Assembly (NCBI GenBank): GCA_024336345.1
Contig: JANFOG010000009.1
Span: 1,612,001 to 1,676,000 of the forward strand
Direction: 5' to 3'
DNA: 64,000 nt
Source: Mariannaea sp. PMI_226
Taxonomy: Eukaryota; Ascomycota; Sordariomycetes; Hypocreales; Nectriaceae
Below the pieces are notes generated by a model that was not told the DNA's origin, ran no database searches, and saw only the letters and a list, made by a program, of their open reading frames with translations. Position numbers and translations under genes: made by a program. Positions within the stretch are counted from its first letter, which is position 1, and every line of letters begins with the position of its first letter. Shown here one piece after another: positions 1-11,973 of the stretch.

Positions 1-3000
1 TAAGTATGAGCGCGTGTATGTGTGTCCTGCGGGCTGGTGGATGCGAGAAGCAGTTGACGGGGGGTGTTGGTGCCCTGTGTGGTCTAGAAACTGCCTAATA
101 TTTCTCTAAACATGGCAAATTGAATGTTCATTTTCACCCATCTGAGACGGGTTGTCTAGCAATGGCGAAGATATTGAGGGGAGTGAGTGTCAGCCAGACG
201 TCATCAGGTCATCAGGATAGCACACAGAAGCAGAGACAAAGGGTAATTAACAAACGAGAACAAATATTGGGTTTCTGATATTTGGGGAATGTCTGTCAAG
301 GCGTTGGAGAGCGAGAGAAGGAGGAGCAGAACGGAGAAGACAAACGGTGGAGGACATGGAGGACATGAATGCCAAAAGAGTCAATGTTTCTGGATCAGCC
401 AGTAGGTGGACAACACACACACCCCTTTGATGGGGGACCCTGTCTGAAGATATACCTTTCCTTGGACTCGTGCATTGCTGGTGCTGGTCGTGCATGACTG
501 AATGCATCTCGTTGCAGCTTGCGTCCTTGTCTTTTTGTCCGCTGGCGATGTGGCTACGAATAAATCGGGGGCGGGGGAGGAGGAAGGGGAGGGGGGAGTT
601 GAGCAGTGAGGGCATCTCCAAAATGCGTGAGCCGCTTGGGGTACGGCATAGCTTCATTGTGATTATATAACAATCCTTTATGAAACTAGACGCACACGAC
701 AGAAGCGGTCCAGGGGGGTTTTTGTTAGGAACAATGGACCCGGGAATGTGGTAACAAGCGTCACACTGGGACAGAAGCGAAGATAATTATAGAGGATGAA
801 GAGTTGGGGCGCCTCGCGCGGGGATGTACATATATTAACGGTGTGTTCAGTAGAACCCCCCCTGTGAAGAATTGGATGGAGAAAAGCGAACCGTGCCAAT
901 CCCTTCATTGCCATGTAAAACGTAGACTATTTGATCATCTACTACTGTAGTTACACCAATGGTCCCCGATAGTCCGGGGGTGTCGGCCAAAAAAAAAATT
1001 GAGCCTGTATGTAATATCATACAGAGAGCACTGCACTCATCGACAGCAAATATCGGACCGGTATCCGACTCAAGCCCGTGTTGTGTGATCTAAGTATGAT
1101 CTGAAATCTCAAATCTCAAATCTATAATTAATTAAGCTGCCGCACCTCGAATGTACCCTGCGACCTTGTTGCCCTTCTCGTGCAAAAGCAATCTCGGGAT
1201 GGCCGTACTCCGTATATTCCCAGAGGGGACCCCTGCTCATCCGCCCGGCTCCTTTTTGTGCCCGTTGACTTGACAGGGTTGAAGAAAAGCCGACCGCCGC
1301 CCCTAAACCAAACAAAAGCCTGTTGTGTTTGACGGACCGGCCCTTGATCCTTGAGGATGATGATGATTTTCCCCTTTCTTCCCGGGTACTCCCACCCCCT
1401 TCCCTTCGACTGGCAAATAGAAACTGGATATTCCTCGCTATTAGGTGGACACCGATGGGATTTGGCAGAAGCGATGAACGCCCTTGACGCCCACACCACA
1501 CAGACAGTACGGAGTGGACTACCGATGTATGGAGGTCCAGTTGGAGTATCCAGTTACTTGAACTTGACCCATATTTAAAAAAAAAAAATTAAAGGCACAC
1601 ACACACACATACATGCACACTAACAGTGAAAAACTTGTTGACATTGTAACAAGACGAGAGCCTGAAATGGTACACCAGACAAGCGGTTAACAATACCATA
1701 AAACAACTCTCCACCATGGCTGAAAGCCCAAATATAGGAACAGGCAAGCAACAGAGGTAGAAGTGAAAGAAGGAAAGGGTGTAGCAAAAGAAAGAGGAGG
1801 AAAAGAAGGAAGGGGAGGAGAGGAGAGGATAGTGGCATAACACCCACCACAAAAATATTTTGAATGAGGGGGTGAGGAAGCGAGGTGAGGGGAGAATCCA
1901 GAATCCAGCCTCGCCCCCTCCCCCCCCCTCCTCCCCAGGATATTGAACCCGAAGGCTTGGTTGAAGTGGGTGGCCACATCATGGCTCGCATTCGTACCTC
2001 ATCCCAAGGTCCGGGACACAGGGTCGGATCTACTATGTACTGTGCCATAGCAGCACGCCTCGGTCTGCTTCATGTGGCCCGTTGGGCAATGGAATGGATG
2101 GATGTATGTATGTATGTATGTTTACGTTAGGCATATCTGCTTGTGCGTGCGTATGTGCGGGGAGTATGTGTGTGCGTGTGCTTGTGCGTGTGCGTGTGCG
2201 TGCGTGTGTGCGTGTATATGTGTGTCTATGTATGTACGTAGGTATAATTAACCCACCCGTATGTACTGTAACTGTCCAGTAGTAGTGCTGTACAGACACG
2301 CATGTGCATGTACGTTCCGGTATCTTGGGTATACCTACATATCGTAGCATATAGTTATATATATATATATAACGTCCTCCACGCATGCAGGCATAACATG
2401 TGGCAGAGCACGAAGCCGGGAAGCGCACACAACCAAACATCTAACCCCCATCCAGCAAACCGGGTTCCTCTCCTCTCTACCCCCGGGGAGGGAAGGCTTC
2501 TTTCACTACAAGCGAAGAAAAGCAAAGGGGCAAACCATGGTACAATTACGCCCAGGGATCCCGTTAGGCCGGGGGTCCTCCAATGGTTTCCGACAACGGC
2601 TGCGAGTTGAAGCCGGTGATGACTCAACAATTTATTTTGTAAATTTTTTTTCCCCAAAGACAACGGCCACAGTGGTAGCGGAGAGGAGAAACGGAAAGGA
2701 GGGAGTGCGTCTTCTGATCGCACAGGTCTAGCGTAGCAGAGCTGTCCACCCTCCCACCAGCGTGGAGGTGGAAAGCTGCTCAAGCCGGTGCACGACGTGT
2801 CCAATGCTCAATGGGTACCAGTCCGTTTCGGCGAGGTTGGATAAGACTGTGGTGAAGCGTTGGCAACCTGAGAAGAGGGGGGAACAGTTTGCCTCTGAGA
2901 AAGTCCTCTACTCTGGAGCCTTGTTGAACCGCTTCATTCTTTCTTCAGCTCCTCTCTACTGCTGCTGCTGCCTCCTTGTCCTCTTGTCATGGTTGATGTA

Positions 3001-4217
3001 GCTCATCGGCTTTTTTGGGGGGGGTCATGGATGAACCAGAAATAGCCGCAGATGACCAATACAACAAATGCAACTAGTAGAATAAGGTAAAAACGCAAAA
3101 AAGAAAACCCTTCACAACACACACGCCTTGAGTCAGTAACTCACCTTGGGGTGGGCTCCTGTTGTTCTTCTTCTTTTGGTATAGAACCATGTACATATAT
3201 CTCCATACATATACGGAGTGCTCCATATGAAGTACTTGGTTACATACTAGGACGCATGGTCCTTGCACACCAAAAGCGCAATACTCTGGGCGTAGCATTG
3301 CGATGTGTGACGTTGCGTCGAACAAGAGACGCAGCAGTCACAGCAAAAGAGGGACGTGAAGAAGAAACCAACATGTAGTTCGATTGGTTGTGTTGTAAAA
3401 AATAGTTTCTGTTTCTTTCTTGCTTTATTTCTTTCTTGTTTATACATAGCTCAATTCCCATCAACTCTTCTTTCAAAAAATGCAAATCAAGTAGGATATA
3501 TTTATCAGACGCGAAAAGGTAGAAAATGAAAGTAAAAGAACAGGAGATAAAAGAGACAAAGAGGGGAAGACATCTAAGATGCAAAAAGTGATAAGGAAAC
3601 ATATGATAAATGAAATAAAACCCGCTCCGGGGATAGACAGAAAAAGCACCACCCAGTTTTTTCGGACCATGTTTTCAAGTCATTAATTAGAGGAGAAAGT
3701 CGTGCATGAGCTGATGTGGCTGCCGCCTGTGTGTCTGTTTCTTGTTGGTGTATTCGGTTTTTTTTTCCTGTGGTCGTTCTGTTTATGCTGGTTGTGTTTG
3801 GTATTTCTTCATGAGAGATGCGTAAAGGTCGTCGACGTTGCTTCTTTCCAGCTATTCCTCGATATTGCTCTGAGAGTAGAGATGCCCAATGCCAACGAGA
3901 TGTATAGTTGTCCTGTTACGTAGGAGCAAACCACGGAGGTAATTCGCTGGCAAAGAAGGTAAGTCAGGCCAAATAACAAAATGTGAAGGAGAGCCTGGTC
4001 CATCGGATGGTAACCTTCGTCTGCACCAACGCAGAAAGAAGATACTCGTCAGTAACTGGTTTTATCCCCTCAATTTGTCCTTGCCCTCATTTCTGATTTC
4101 CTTGTATTATAGACACCTAAAGGCATCCTAGCGGGTTCGCTCCGGGTCTTTCACTAGACCAATATTCCTGTAGCTTTATTACGGAAAGATCATTGTCGTG
4201 AATTTCCTTCTCCTTCC
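1..4217. other. Long intergenic region, no gene supported
   Basis: No open frame here looks like a protein. The frames present are short, low in complexity, or antisense to purine/pyrimidine tracts. The stretch holds GT/GTAT microsatellites near 2100-2240, a short AT repeat near 2358-2371, CA runs near 1595-1620, and many homopolymer runs. It could include the 3' or 5' untranslated sequence of a gene beyond the left edge, but nothing marks one. Confidence 0.6.
2097..2240. repeat. GTAT / GTGC microsatellite
   Basis: A run of GTAT tetranucleotides at about 2101-2121 is followed by alternating GT, GCGT and GTGC units from about 2150 to 2240. The alternating purine-pyrimidine run could adopt Z-DNA in principle. 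The apparent proteins read through it (CVCVRVLVRV-type) are artefacts of the repeat. Confidence 0.85.
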
Positions 4218-4877
4218 TCACTGCATAGCGGCCGCGGCATCGGCAAAAGTCCCCACGAGTGGACCGTCATCCGTGTCGATAGTCTTGATGCTCGCTGCTC
4301 CGTTGTTGCCGTTACGCTGCATCTCAATCGTCTCCTCTTCAGGAATCCAGTCAACCTTGACGCCTCCAGGTGCCGTAGCAGCCGGGCTATTACCGTCGCC
4401 TTCCGTGTTGAGTTTCGCGACGAGATGCTGGTACCGGGCTAGACGCGCGCCTTGACCAGAGTATGCAAAGGGGGTCGTGGCACCGCGAGTTGCGTTCTCC
4501 TGTGGCGCTATCTCGAAGATGTCCACCATGTTGCTGCAGAAACTGGTCAGCTTTCTCACCTTTGATCACACCAGCCATTTCAATCCATCCACGTACTTTG
4601 ATGTCTTGGCCACCACTCGTTGGAGGGCCTCGTTCTCGCGCTGTGCTTCGAGGGTGTCGTTTTCACCAGCCAAGCCTTGGTCACCGAAGCTGCCGTACTG
4701 CATGCCGTTGGCATCGTCGTACAGAAGGCGGCTCTCCTCATCCTAAACAGAATTCATAGTTTCGTCAGCCGTGTGATTCTATTTTTCGGGCGCGCGCGCG
4801 CCTATGTGTGTGCTGCTACATACTTCTTCGTAGGCGTCCTTGTCGCGCCGACCTAGGCATGATGCGCAGGCTCCCAT
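4218..4877 (-). CDS. LAMTOR1/Ego1-like lysosomal membrane adaptor
   Basis: Probable fungal counterpart of LAMTOR1 (p18) / yeast Meh1(Ego1), the lipid-anchored subunit that tethers the Ragulator/EGO complex to the vacuole for Rag GTPase and TORC1 signalling. Three exons give 171 residues: 4877-4824, 4742-4597 and 4533-4218, with introns of 81 bp (GTATGT...TTTAG) and 63 bp (GTACGT...TGCAG). The N-terminus MGACASCLGRR fits N-myristoylation at Gly2 and palmitoylation at Cys4 and Cys7. An acidic YEEDEESRLLYDD stretch and the helical VVAKTSNNMVDIFEI block follow; both resemble the family. The third exon adds a low-complexity tail ending in DDGPLVGTFADAAAAMQ. Joining the three exons restores the conserved AKTSNNMVDIF across the second junction, which supports the splicing. 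The family call is from remembered motifs. Confidence 0.8.
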
Positions 4878-6090
4878 GATTAGGCTGGCGATGCTGCCAG
4901 ATGGCGCATAGTATTCAGGCGGGGATTCGATGGGGGTGTGGTCTTGACGGAGGAAGACTTGTCGCTTGATGTCATTCCCAAAAACGGGGCCGGCTACTGC
5001 GTTTTTTCTTCTTGTCGGAGGCTGACGAAGGCCGCGTCTTACTGCGGTCGCATGTCGTGAAGTTGAAGCTGCAACATGAGATTACTTTGAGTGGGTCTTC
5101 AGCTCGAAAGCGGCCGAGGCCCTATCGGGAAAACCTCGGGCCATACTTTGCGATAGGAGCATCAAGCTCGGCGGGATAGCAATTCCAAACACCAATATCA
5201 ACACCAAGTCTTACCATCGTGAGTTTGAGATATGGTCGACAAATGAAGTCGACAAATGAATGTCAAGAGGGATTGTAAACTGCGCCTGAAAGTAAAGAAA
5301 TATTTTATCCACTGAGGACCAGATTGCGCGTCGTCAATCATCACCCCTTGATGGGTTTTAGCCAGGTCTCAATTTCCACCCATCTTGGCCCTTCGTAAGG
5401 GAGAAGACGAGCCTCCTTATTCAGTTGACCAGCCCTTTTGTATTAACCTTACTGTCCCTTCGGATTCTACCCCCTGTTACGTCCTGCCTTCATCAAAGCG
5501 GGCTTGTATTTATTTTTGGTGCATTCTGGCGCACTTTGTTCTTTTTCTAGAGTTGTGTCGTCCCGCCCTCGACCCCTAGCCACTGATACATTGATTGCCC
5601 ATACTTTCAGCTTTCCAGCCAATATTGGGCCAACCGAGGCCCGCATTTGCAAAGGAGCCTATTTCAGCCTCCTTTATATTGATTATTCCCTCTACAGAGG
5701 GTCGATACCTCCCTGAAGATGGACCTCGTCATATCCACTGCCTCCTCAATGCCTCAGCCTCATGCTCTCGATGGCTTCATCCTTGGAGAAACGTCCCTTC
5801 ACTTAGCCCCTTCTTACTTGAAACTGGTGGTTGATCTTGTAAAAACGGTCAACTATAAGGATGCAGCTCTTCCACGCCATGCTTCCGATCTTCATTCTCA
5901 TCATCCTCTTCCATTCTCAATCAACCCATTCTACCTTTCTTCATCAACCTCTTCTTCACTTCAACTTTCCCCCTCTTAAACACAATCACCTTTGTAACAG
6001 GCTAGAGCATATTCTTGTTGGTCTCTCCACGGTTTTTTTAGTCCCCTTTCCACTTTGTTCGGTTGAATCGACGCATCCCCAAACTCCAAC
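4878..6090. other. Intergenic region between divergent genes
   Basis: No coding region is supported. The left part should hold the promoter of the adaptor gene on the minus strand, the right part the promoter of the secreted-protein gene on the plus strand. The last 200 bases before 6091 are rich in C and T (CTTCATCAACCTC-like), a common feature upstream of filamentous-fungal start codons. Confidence 0.5.
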
Positions 6091-7020
6091 ATGCTTCGAT
6101 TCGCTCCTTTGGCCGTCCTGGCATTCTCAACACTGGCCCAAGCCCAGTCTGATCGCCTTGGCGCTCGCCACTACGCACAAGAGTGTTGCCCTTGCCCTGC
6201 GCCCGGTGCGCAACAAGACAACATTAAGACTGTGACTGTCACTGAACCTGCAGGCGCAGGTCCCACGGTCACAGTCACGTTGCCTAATGAGGCAGCTTCT
6301 CAAGAGACTGTTTACATCACGCACACTGAACACAAAACGGTCATTCAAGAAGTGACTGTTGTGCCTGTTCCATCCTACCCGGTGCCAAACAACGAGGCGG
6401 GTAACACCATGACCGTAACTGCTGGACAGCCTGCCCCTACTCAGGCTCTTCCCAATGGCAATGGGAAGGATGTGTATACCAATACACCAGAAGCTGGAAA
6501 CAACCAATCACAAAATAGCATTGTGACCGTCACAGTCAGCGACAACAATAACAACAGCAACAACAACGATTATCAGGTCAAAACGGTTACTTCTCATAAC
6601 CCAACAGGGCCTAGCTATGTCAAAACAATCACTCTTGACCACAATATTGACGAGGCCAAGACAGCCCCTGCTGGATACCCCCAGCTATCCAACACCATCA
6701 AGACGGTCACAGTCAGCAACTCTCAAGACCGCACCCGGGTCATTGTCACTGCCACCCCCTGCACGACAACCCTCACTCTCGATAATGGCAATGAGACGAC
6801 CGTTGTTTACCACGAGCAGCACACCTTGACTGTGACATCACCTCCTCAGACTCCTTGCCCTGCCGTACCGATTTCCACCAGCACATCAACCGTGTATAAC
6901 ACCGTTGTCGTGACTGTGGGCCCCGATGCTGCCGGCTCGGGCCAGGAGGATTCCTCAAGCAGCAGCCGGGATGTTTACGCTCGCCGGCCCCGCGCTCCGC
7001 TTTCCGCGCGGAGGTGGTGA
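6091..7020 (+). CDS. Secreted Thr/Val-repeat protein, wall-associated type
   Basis: A 309-residue single-exon protein of unknown function. A signal peptide is clear (MLRFAPLAVLAFSTLAQA, cleavage likely near residue 18). The mature part has a CCPCP cysteine cluster near residue 31. Repeated TVTV cores follow (KTVTVTEP, PTVTVTLP, IVTVTVSD, KTVTVSNS), separated by Asn-, Pro- and Ser-rich linkers. Such beta-prone, O-glycosylatable repeats are typical of fungal surface proteins. The C-terminus is basic (RRPRAPLSARRW) with no hydrophobic GPI-anchor signal, so it is probably secreted or held in the wall non-covalently. The start is the only Met giving a signal peptide. No catalytic domain is recognised. 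Confidence 0.8.
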   Translation: MLRFAPLAVLAFSTLAQAQSDRLGARHYAQECCPCPAPGAQQDNIKTVTVTEPAGAGPTVTVTLPNEAASQETVYITHTEHKTVIQEVTVVPVPSYPVPNNEAGNTMTVTAGQPAPTQALPNGNGKDVYTNTPEAGNNQSQNSIVTVTVSDNNNNSNNNDYQVKTVTSHNPTGPSYVKTITLDHNIDEAKTAPAGYPQLSNTIKTVTVSNSQDRTRVIVTATPCTTTLTLDNGNETTVVYHEQHTLTVTSPPQTPCPAVPISTSTSTVYNTVVVTVGPDAAGSGQEDSSSSSRDVYARRPRAPLSARRW

Positions 7021-9029
7021 AGCGTCAACAGACTAGGTGGGAGAGAAGAAATATACTAATGCGACCGTATTCTAAGAGAGAAGGGAAAGAAGTACATACA
7101 GTACCATACTACCAAAAACGAGAGGAGGATAATACGCTGTATAGGATTGTTTTCATTTTGTTTTATCGACTGAGCATTGACAGAAGAGGAGGAACTTAAT
7201 CTTAGGGGATGGCTATGGGGAAATCATATGTATAAGAACTCATGGGAGACATAGTTAATTAAGAGAAAGAATGAGTGGATAATTAGGAGGATAGAAGGAT
7301 GACTAACATAGAATGGGATCGATCGTACTCATCAAATACAATAATTTCCTTGGTTGTTCAATATGACATTGTTAAGCTTTTAGTGATAACTGCGGTTGGT
7401 GCGAGTGCGAAGAGATCAAAATTATCTTACCTTTGAAGCAATTCCCGGGAAGCGTTTTAGTACGCTGTGCGAAATAACATACATAACTGCTGCAACCCAG
7501 CCACCATAGCAAACAATAACCTTCAGATTCGAACCATGATTTTTCGTTGGATCAGCAACCAATGGCGCTAGAAGGAACCGTCCACCAAAGTCCAAACTTT
7601 GAAGTGATAGTGGGCTGGCAATTGTACACAATATATGCAACATTTAGCAAGCCATCTCGACCGAGATCCAGGGGCCGAAAAATAACAGGCCACTAACAAC
7701 GGGAAGCCTAGATTAGAGCGAGCAGAAGAGGTGGCTTTTTACGATGTTGAGCCTCAGCCCCAGGAAGAACTACATTTGTACTGCCAGTATAGCAATTGTC
7801 TACCTCCCCGTGGTTTCGTGCAGTTTCGTACTGGATCCTGCTGTCAGAATAGATACTAGACCAAATACATATGTACAGGTCAGTCATATGGTGGAATTTC
7901 TTATATTGTGTGTCGGCTTGTGTCTGTTTTGGCTTCTTGGTGGTGGTTGATCCTTAATTAAATTACAATGTTACTGAGAATGCGGGATCATGATGTCTCT
8001 GCTTGTCTCACCTTTTTCTGGGATGTTGTACTCGGAATAAGCGAATTGAGCAGAGAGAAGTCAATGCGAAGAATGTGGGCATCTTGTGCGGTACATTCCT
8101 ACCTACATTGCCTCTACCCGAGATACCTACCCAGGATGGTTATATCTCAGCAATGGACAATTAGCAAAGCCCAGGCACATGTGCAATCTGGTTCGGCGAG
8201 CTTATCCTGGCTTTCTTTTTGTTTATTTCTTAATTTTTATCTGGATACCACACTAGTAACTACTCTAGATTTAGCCGGGTTCATCCCCTGTCTCACCTTA
8301 GCTCTAGACACGGAAGACCCTCCGCATCCGGATGGCATACTTGATGGATGCAGCTATCTACGATAGCTTCTCAGCCTAATTATACAGTCTATTGCTTTCG
8401 CTCTGGTGCCCCATGTAGTCTATAGTGTGTTAGATTCTTTTTACGTTGACGGCATCCATAGGATGACAATCATCGAGGGTCCATCTTACCTAAAGTACCT
8501 ACCTACCTTGATCGATCGGCCTTTGGTCATTATTCTCTTCCAAAGTTCCATGCCCACTGCCACACTACGGCCTAGATGCCCCTGTAGAGATATCTTCAAG
8601 AAGAGGAAGATTCAGCCAGCCTCTTTTATTATTTTTATTTTTATTTTTTTTCAAGCTCCCGGTTGTGATTTTTTTTTTTTTTAATTCTATATTTTAAGGT
8701 CTTCTCATGCGCCCCGACGTTCACGAACGGTGCGTGACGTACCTTCGCAGCCAACGTGCCAAGGAAAGCAGTGACATCTCGCTTTTCCCTTCCTCCACTT
8801 GGGAGTTTGGGACCTGCCGATCTCTGTGACGATCTTCACCAAGGCAAAACTCAACTCGACTCAACTCAACTCACCTCAATCCCACTTCATCCTTCTCACT
8901 CATTGAGTTTCGTGTCCTCTTCTTCAATCTACTTCATTCTTTCATTTAGTCATTCACTCATTCACTCATTCACTCCTTCGTTCCCCCGCACCCACTCGTT
9001 CAAGCGTTCAAACACTCCATTCATTCAAC
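7021..9029. other. Intergenic region, no gene supported
   Basis: Two kilobases with no credible coding frame. ACCTACC-type motifs occur near 8100-8140 and 8495-8515. A T-rich run lies at 8626-8690. The last 150 bases are CT-rich with a short ATTCACTC tandem repeat and lead into the gene at 9030. Confidence 0.5.
8950..8976. repeat. 8-bp ATTCACTC tandem repeat
   Basis: The unit CATTCACT is repeated about three times directly upstream of the coding region starting at 9030, within a CT-rich leader. It probably lies in the 5' untranslated region or core promoter. Confidence 0.7.
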
Positions 9030-10768
9030 ATGACATCACTTGCAAGATCGTGTATGCACCGGTATCTTGCCACTGCGGCCATCATTTCCCTCATGGTCTT
9101 CGGCTTGTTAGCATGGAACTGGAAAGGCACAATCACCAACACAATCCCCACGTCGTTGCTATCGCCGTCACTGTCTCACAAGGACGCCGCCGACCCCAAT
9201 CCGACCTCGACGGTCCCCTCAGAGGAGGGGACGATGGACAATCACAAAAAGACAAAGCCACGCTTTTGGTCCTCCAAGGATCACTTGCTACCAAGTGTTT
9301 GGGATTACGAGCGCCCTGAAAGTATCCACAAAATCATGGCCCTCGTCTTTTTCGGTCGCCGCCAGGCTGTCTCGATTCTGGATTGCTATCTCAAGGTATG
9401 TGTGTCCTTCAAGCGGGGGGGAAAGTGGCGACATTGCTTGCGCTCCTGTCAATCCTCCTTGATTAACTGATAAAATACCTGTTCACTAACCTTTTTTATT
9501 CCTTCTCTTTTGCAGCGAAACCTCAGGAAAAATGGCGGATTGCTTGATGGCGTCATATTTGTCAAACGCACCAATGATCCCAAAGATCTCGCCCTTCTCG
9601 ACCGCCTAATAGATAGCGATCCTGATTACGAGAAGTGGCATGTCGAGATGGGCCGCTCCAACCAGTATTCCTCGGGCTTTGGACATTCCTACGAACGTAT
9701 CGAGGACGACGTGCTATACGTGAAGATTGATGATGATATTGTGAGTACAGCCTGGTCATTTGCCATCCTTGGGCTCTACCACCACGCGCTCTGTCTGCCG
9801 TGGGCAAAACCGTGTCGCTTGCTAATCAGCCGTTACACGATAGGTTTTTATGGAAGATAGCGCCATCCCCTCCATCGTCCAGAAGAAAGTGGAACATCCT
9901 GAGTACTATCTTGTCTCCGCAAATATTGTCAATCAGCCCCTGCTCTCCTGGGTCCACTGGAATCTCAACGCCATCCATCCCTATCTCCCTGAGCTTAATA
10001 AGACGTATCCAGTGCCCGGCACCAAAATCGACTGGCGAGCCTCTGAATTGCCCGATTGGGAAGAGAGTCTTAGTGACGACAACTTCAACCTAGACGACTG
10101 GGAGCCAAAGCAAAACAACAGGGTTCATCGTTGGCTACCTCTCCAACAGGCACGTCGTGACCACATTCTCGACCGCACCCCTATTGAGAACACCGAGTAT
10201 CATCCTTATGGCCGTGGCTGGACTCAGTGGAAAATTGGTGCACAGGAGCACTACAGTTTTCTAGAGAACCTGGAGAAGGATGAACTTTTCCACTACAAGT
10301 TTGGCACTTGGGACTTTCAGTACCAGCGCATGGGCATCCAGTTTGTCGCCATGATGGGACGCGACATAAACATTGCCAAGCCTATTGAAGCTGACGATGA
10401 GAAGCACTTTTCTCGCACAATGACTCGCCAACTTGGACGACGTAGGTGGTTTTTTCTGCATTTAAAATGATGAATATATATATATATCTTTTCGACAGAC
10501 AACTTTACTAACAATACGCATAGATGGCGTCGCCGACGGTCGAGGAATGGCGGTTCACTACAGTTTTGGAAGCCAGCGCGGAGGCATGGACACGACAGAC
10601 ATTCTCGAACGATATCGTGCATACGCCCGCGAGAATATTTGCGAGGTCGATATGCTGTGGAGTCCCGAACTGGAGGAAGCTGAGAATAAAGAAGAGAAAA
10701 AGAAGAAGGAGGAGGAAGAAGCGAAGAAGAAGAAAGAAGAGAAGGGAAAGAAGGAGAAAGAGGGATAA
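9030..10768 (+). CDS. Type II membrane glycosyltransferase-like protein
   Basis: Four exons give 477 residues: 9030-9395, 9516-9740, 9844-10441 and 10524-10768. Introns are 120, 103 and 82 bp, ending TTGCAG, GATAG and GCATAG; the last has a CTAAC branch point. A short cytosolic N-terminus is followed by one hydrophobic anchor at about residues 13-30, then a luminal domain, the layout of Golgi glycosyltransferases. Residues about 112-127 (SILDCYLKRNLRKNGG) and the VLYVKIDDDIVFM segment at about 189-200 resemble a GT-A fold in which the Asp cluster binds metal and nucleotide sugar. The joined third/fourth exon gives GRGMAVHYSFGSQRGG. The C-terminus is a Lys/Glu-rich tail. The substrate is unknown and I cannot assign a CAZy family; the glycosyltransferase assignment is inferred from topology and the DDD motif. 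Confidence 0.75.
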
Positions 10769-11374
10769 AAAAGACATTGAAGAGAGAGAAGTAGAATGAG
10801 GAGCAAGATGGAGCCCTTCAAAATCGGAAGAGAGAGATTGATGCAAAACATGCCTACGAGGCAAATGTTTTACACCAGTCGTCTCAACTGTTAACTCAAA
10901 ACTATAGGGAATCTATATGGGGCGTTTGGAGGCGTCATTGGACGTATTTGGGTGGTCGGCTTTTTTTTCGTTCTTTGGGATTATTCATAGACGGCTGAGA
11001 TGGTGTATCGTCGATATTGGACAATGGTGGTTTTGTTGGAACAGAGTGTTGTTGAACATTCCAAGCTGGATTCTATTTACTTTTTAACCCTCAGTCATTA
11101 GACCCATTCAGTTCTTCACACAAACTATGGAGATTTTGATCGCAGAGGCGATGTGCCCATTAGACCGCTCCCACACAAGGTGAGAGTCGATTGAACATCG
11201 AAAGAGTACGCTGGGCGTATGAGTACGTCGCCAGGAGTCACTCGAGATCCCTCGCCAATGTCAATCAGTCTTTCAAATAAAACCATCTGCTTTTTAGAAA
11301 ACATGCGCAACTCGAAAGACTACTATCCCGCCCACTAAAAGAAGGCAGCCCAGTTTTCATCATGCCAAAGGCGT
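10769..11374. other. Intergenic region between convergent genes
   Basis: About 600 bp separating the plus-strand gene ending at 10768 from the minus-strand gene ending at 11375. It should contain both 3' untranslated regions. No further gene is seen. Confidence 0.5.
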
Positions 11375-11973
11375 CTACCCATAGTAACAGCAGCAAGTCC
11401 TAGGTAAGATCGCATTAGATGCTTTCTTTCTTGCAATTCTGTTTACTTTGCAACAACCGAAGATGCGAAAAGAAAGGAAAGGGGACGCATAACTTACTGC
11501 AACAATACCCCACAGCATTCTCCTCGGGTCCAGTACCCCAATGGGCCAAGACATTGCTTGCACTAATGAGAAAATTTACTTGGTCAGGCTAGTATTCCTT
11601 ATTCATTTGACAAAAAAAGTGAGATCAGTAGCAAACAAAACACACAAAAGGAAAATGGAAAAAAAAAAAAGGGAAAAAAAAGGAGGCAAAAGTAAGAAAC
11701 TGAACTGTTGGGAAGATATTGAAGGGAAGATATTGAAGGGAAACTGACACGGTCGTTGCATGAATCTCCGCCTGCAGTCCCGGTACATAAGCCTCCTGTC
11801 TCGCATCCAGGAGTTGGCGTTGCTGGCGGTGCTGGCGCTGGCGATGCCGGGGCCGCCCTCTCTTTGATGGCGAAAAGACCCCAGCCTGATGAGGATGTGA
11901 CGGTTGGGGTCGCCATGGTCATCGTGGTCAGTAGCAGACCGACGGCCATGGCAGAGGTTGAGGTAAGCTTCAT
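11375..11973 (-). CDS. Small secreted cysteine-rich protein, 104 residues
   Basis: Three exons: 11973-11749, 11562-11498 and 11399-11375, with introns of 186 bp (GTCAGT...ATTAG, branch CTGAC) and 98 bp (GTAAGT...CCTAG). The product starts MKLTSTSAMAVGLLLTTMTM, a signal peptide, followed by an Ala/Pro-rich spacer (APASPAPAPPATPTP). A compact C-terminal domain then carries ten cysteines, at residues 57, 63, 72, 76, 79, 91, 92, 99, 100 and 101. The end is TCCCYYG. The three exons join in frame and each of the two short exons adds cysteines in a consistent pattern, which argues for this model. No family is recognised; the profile fits an effector or antimicrobial-type small secreted protein, and the function is unknown. 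Confidence 0.72.

Noticed and set aside
2033..2440. Frame with His/Thr/Arg repeats (THARTRTRTSTRTH)
   Set aside because: A translation of the GT/GCGT microsatellite.
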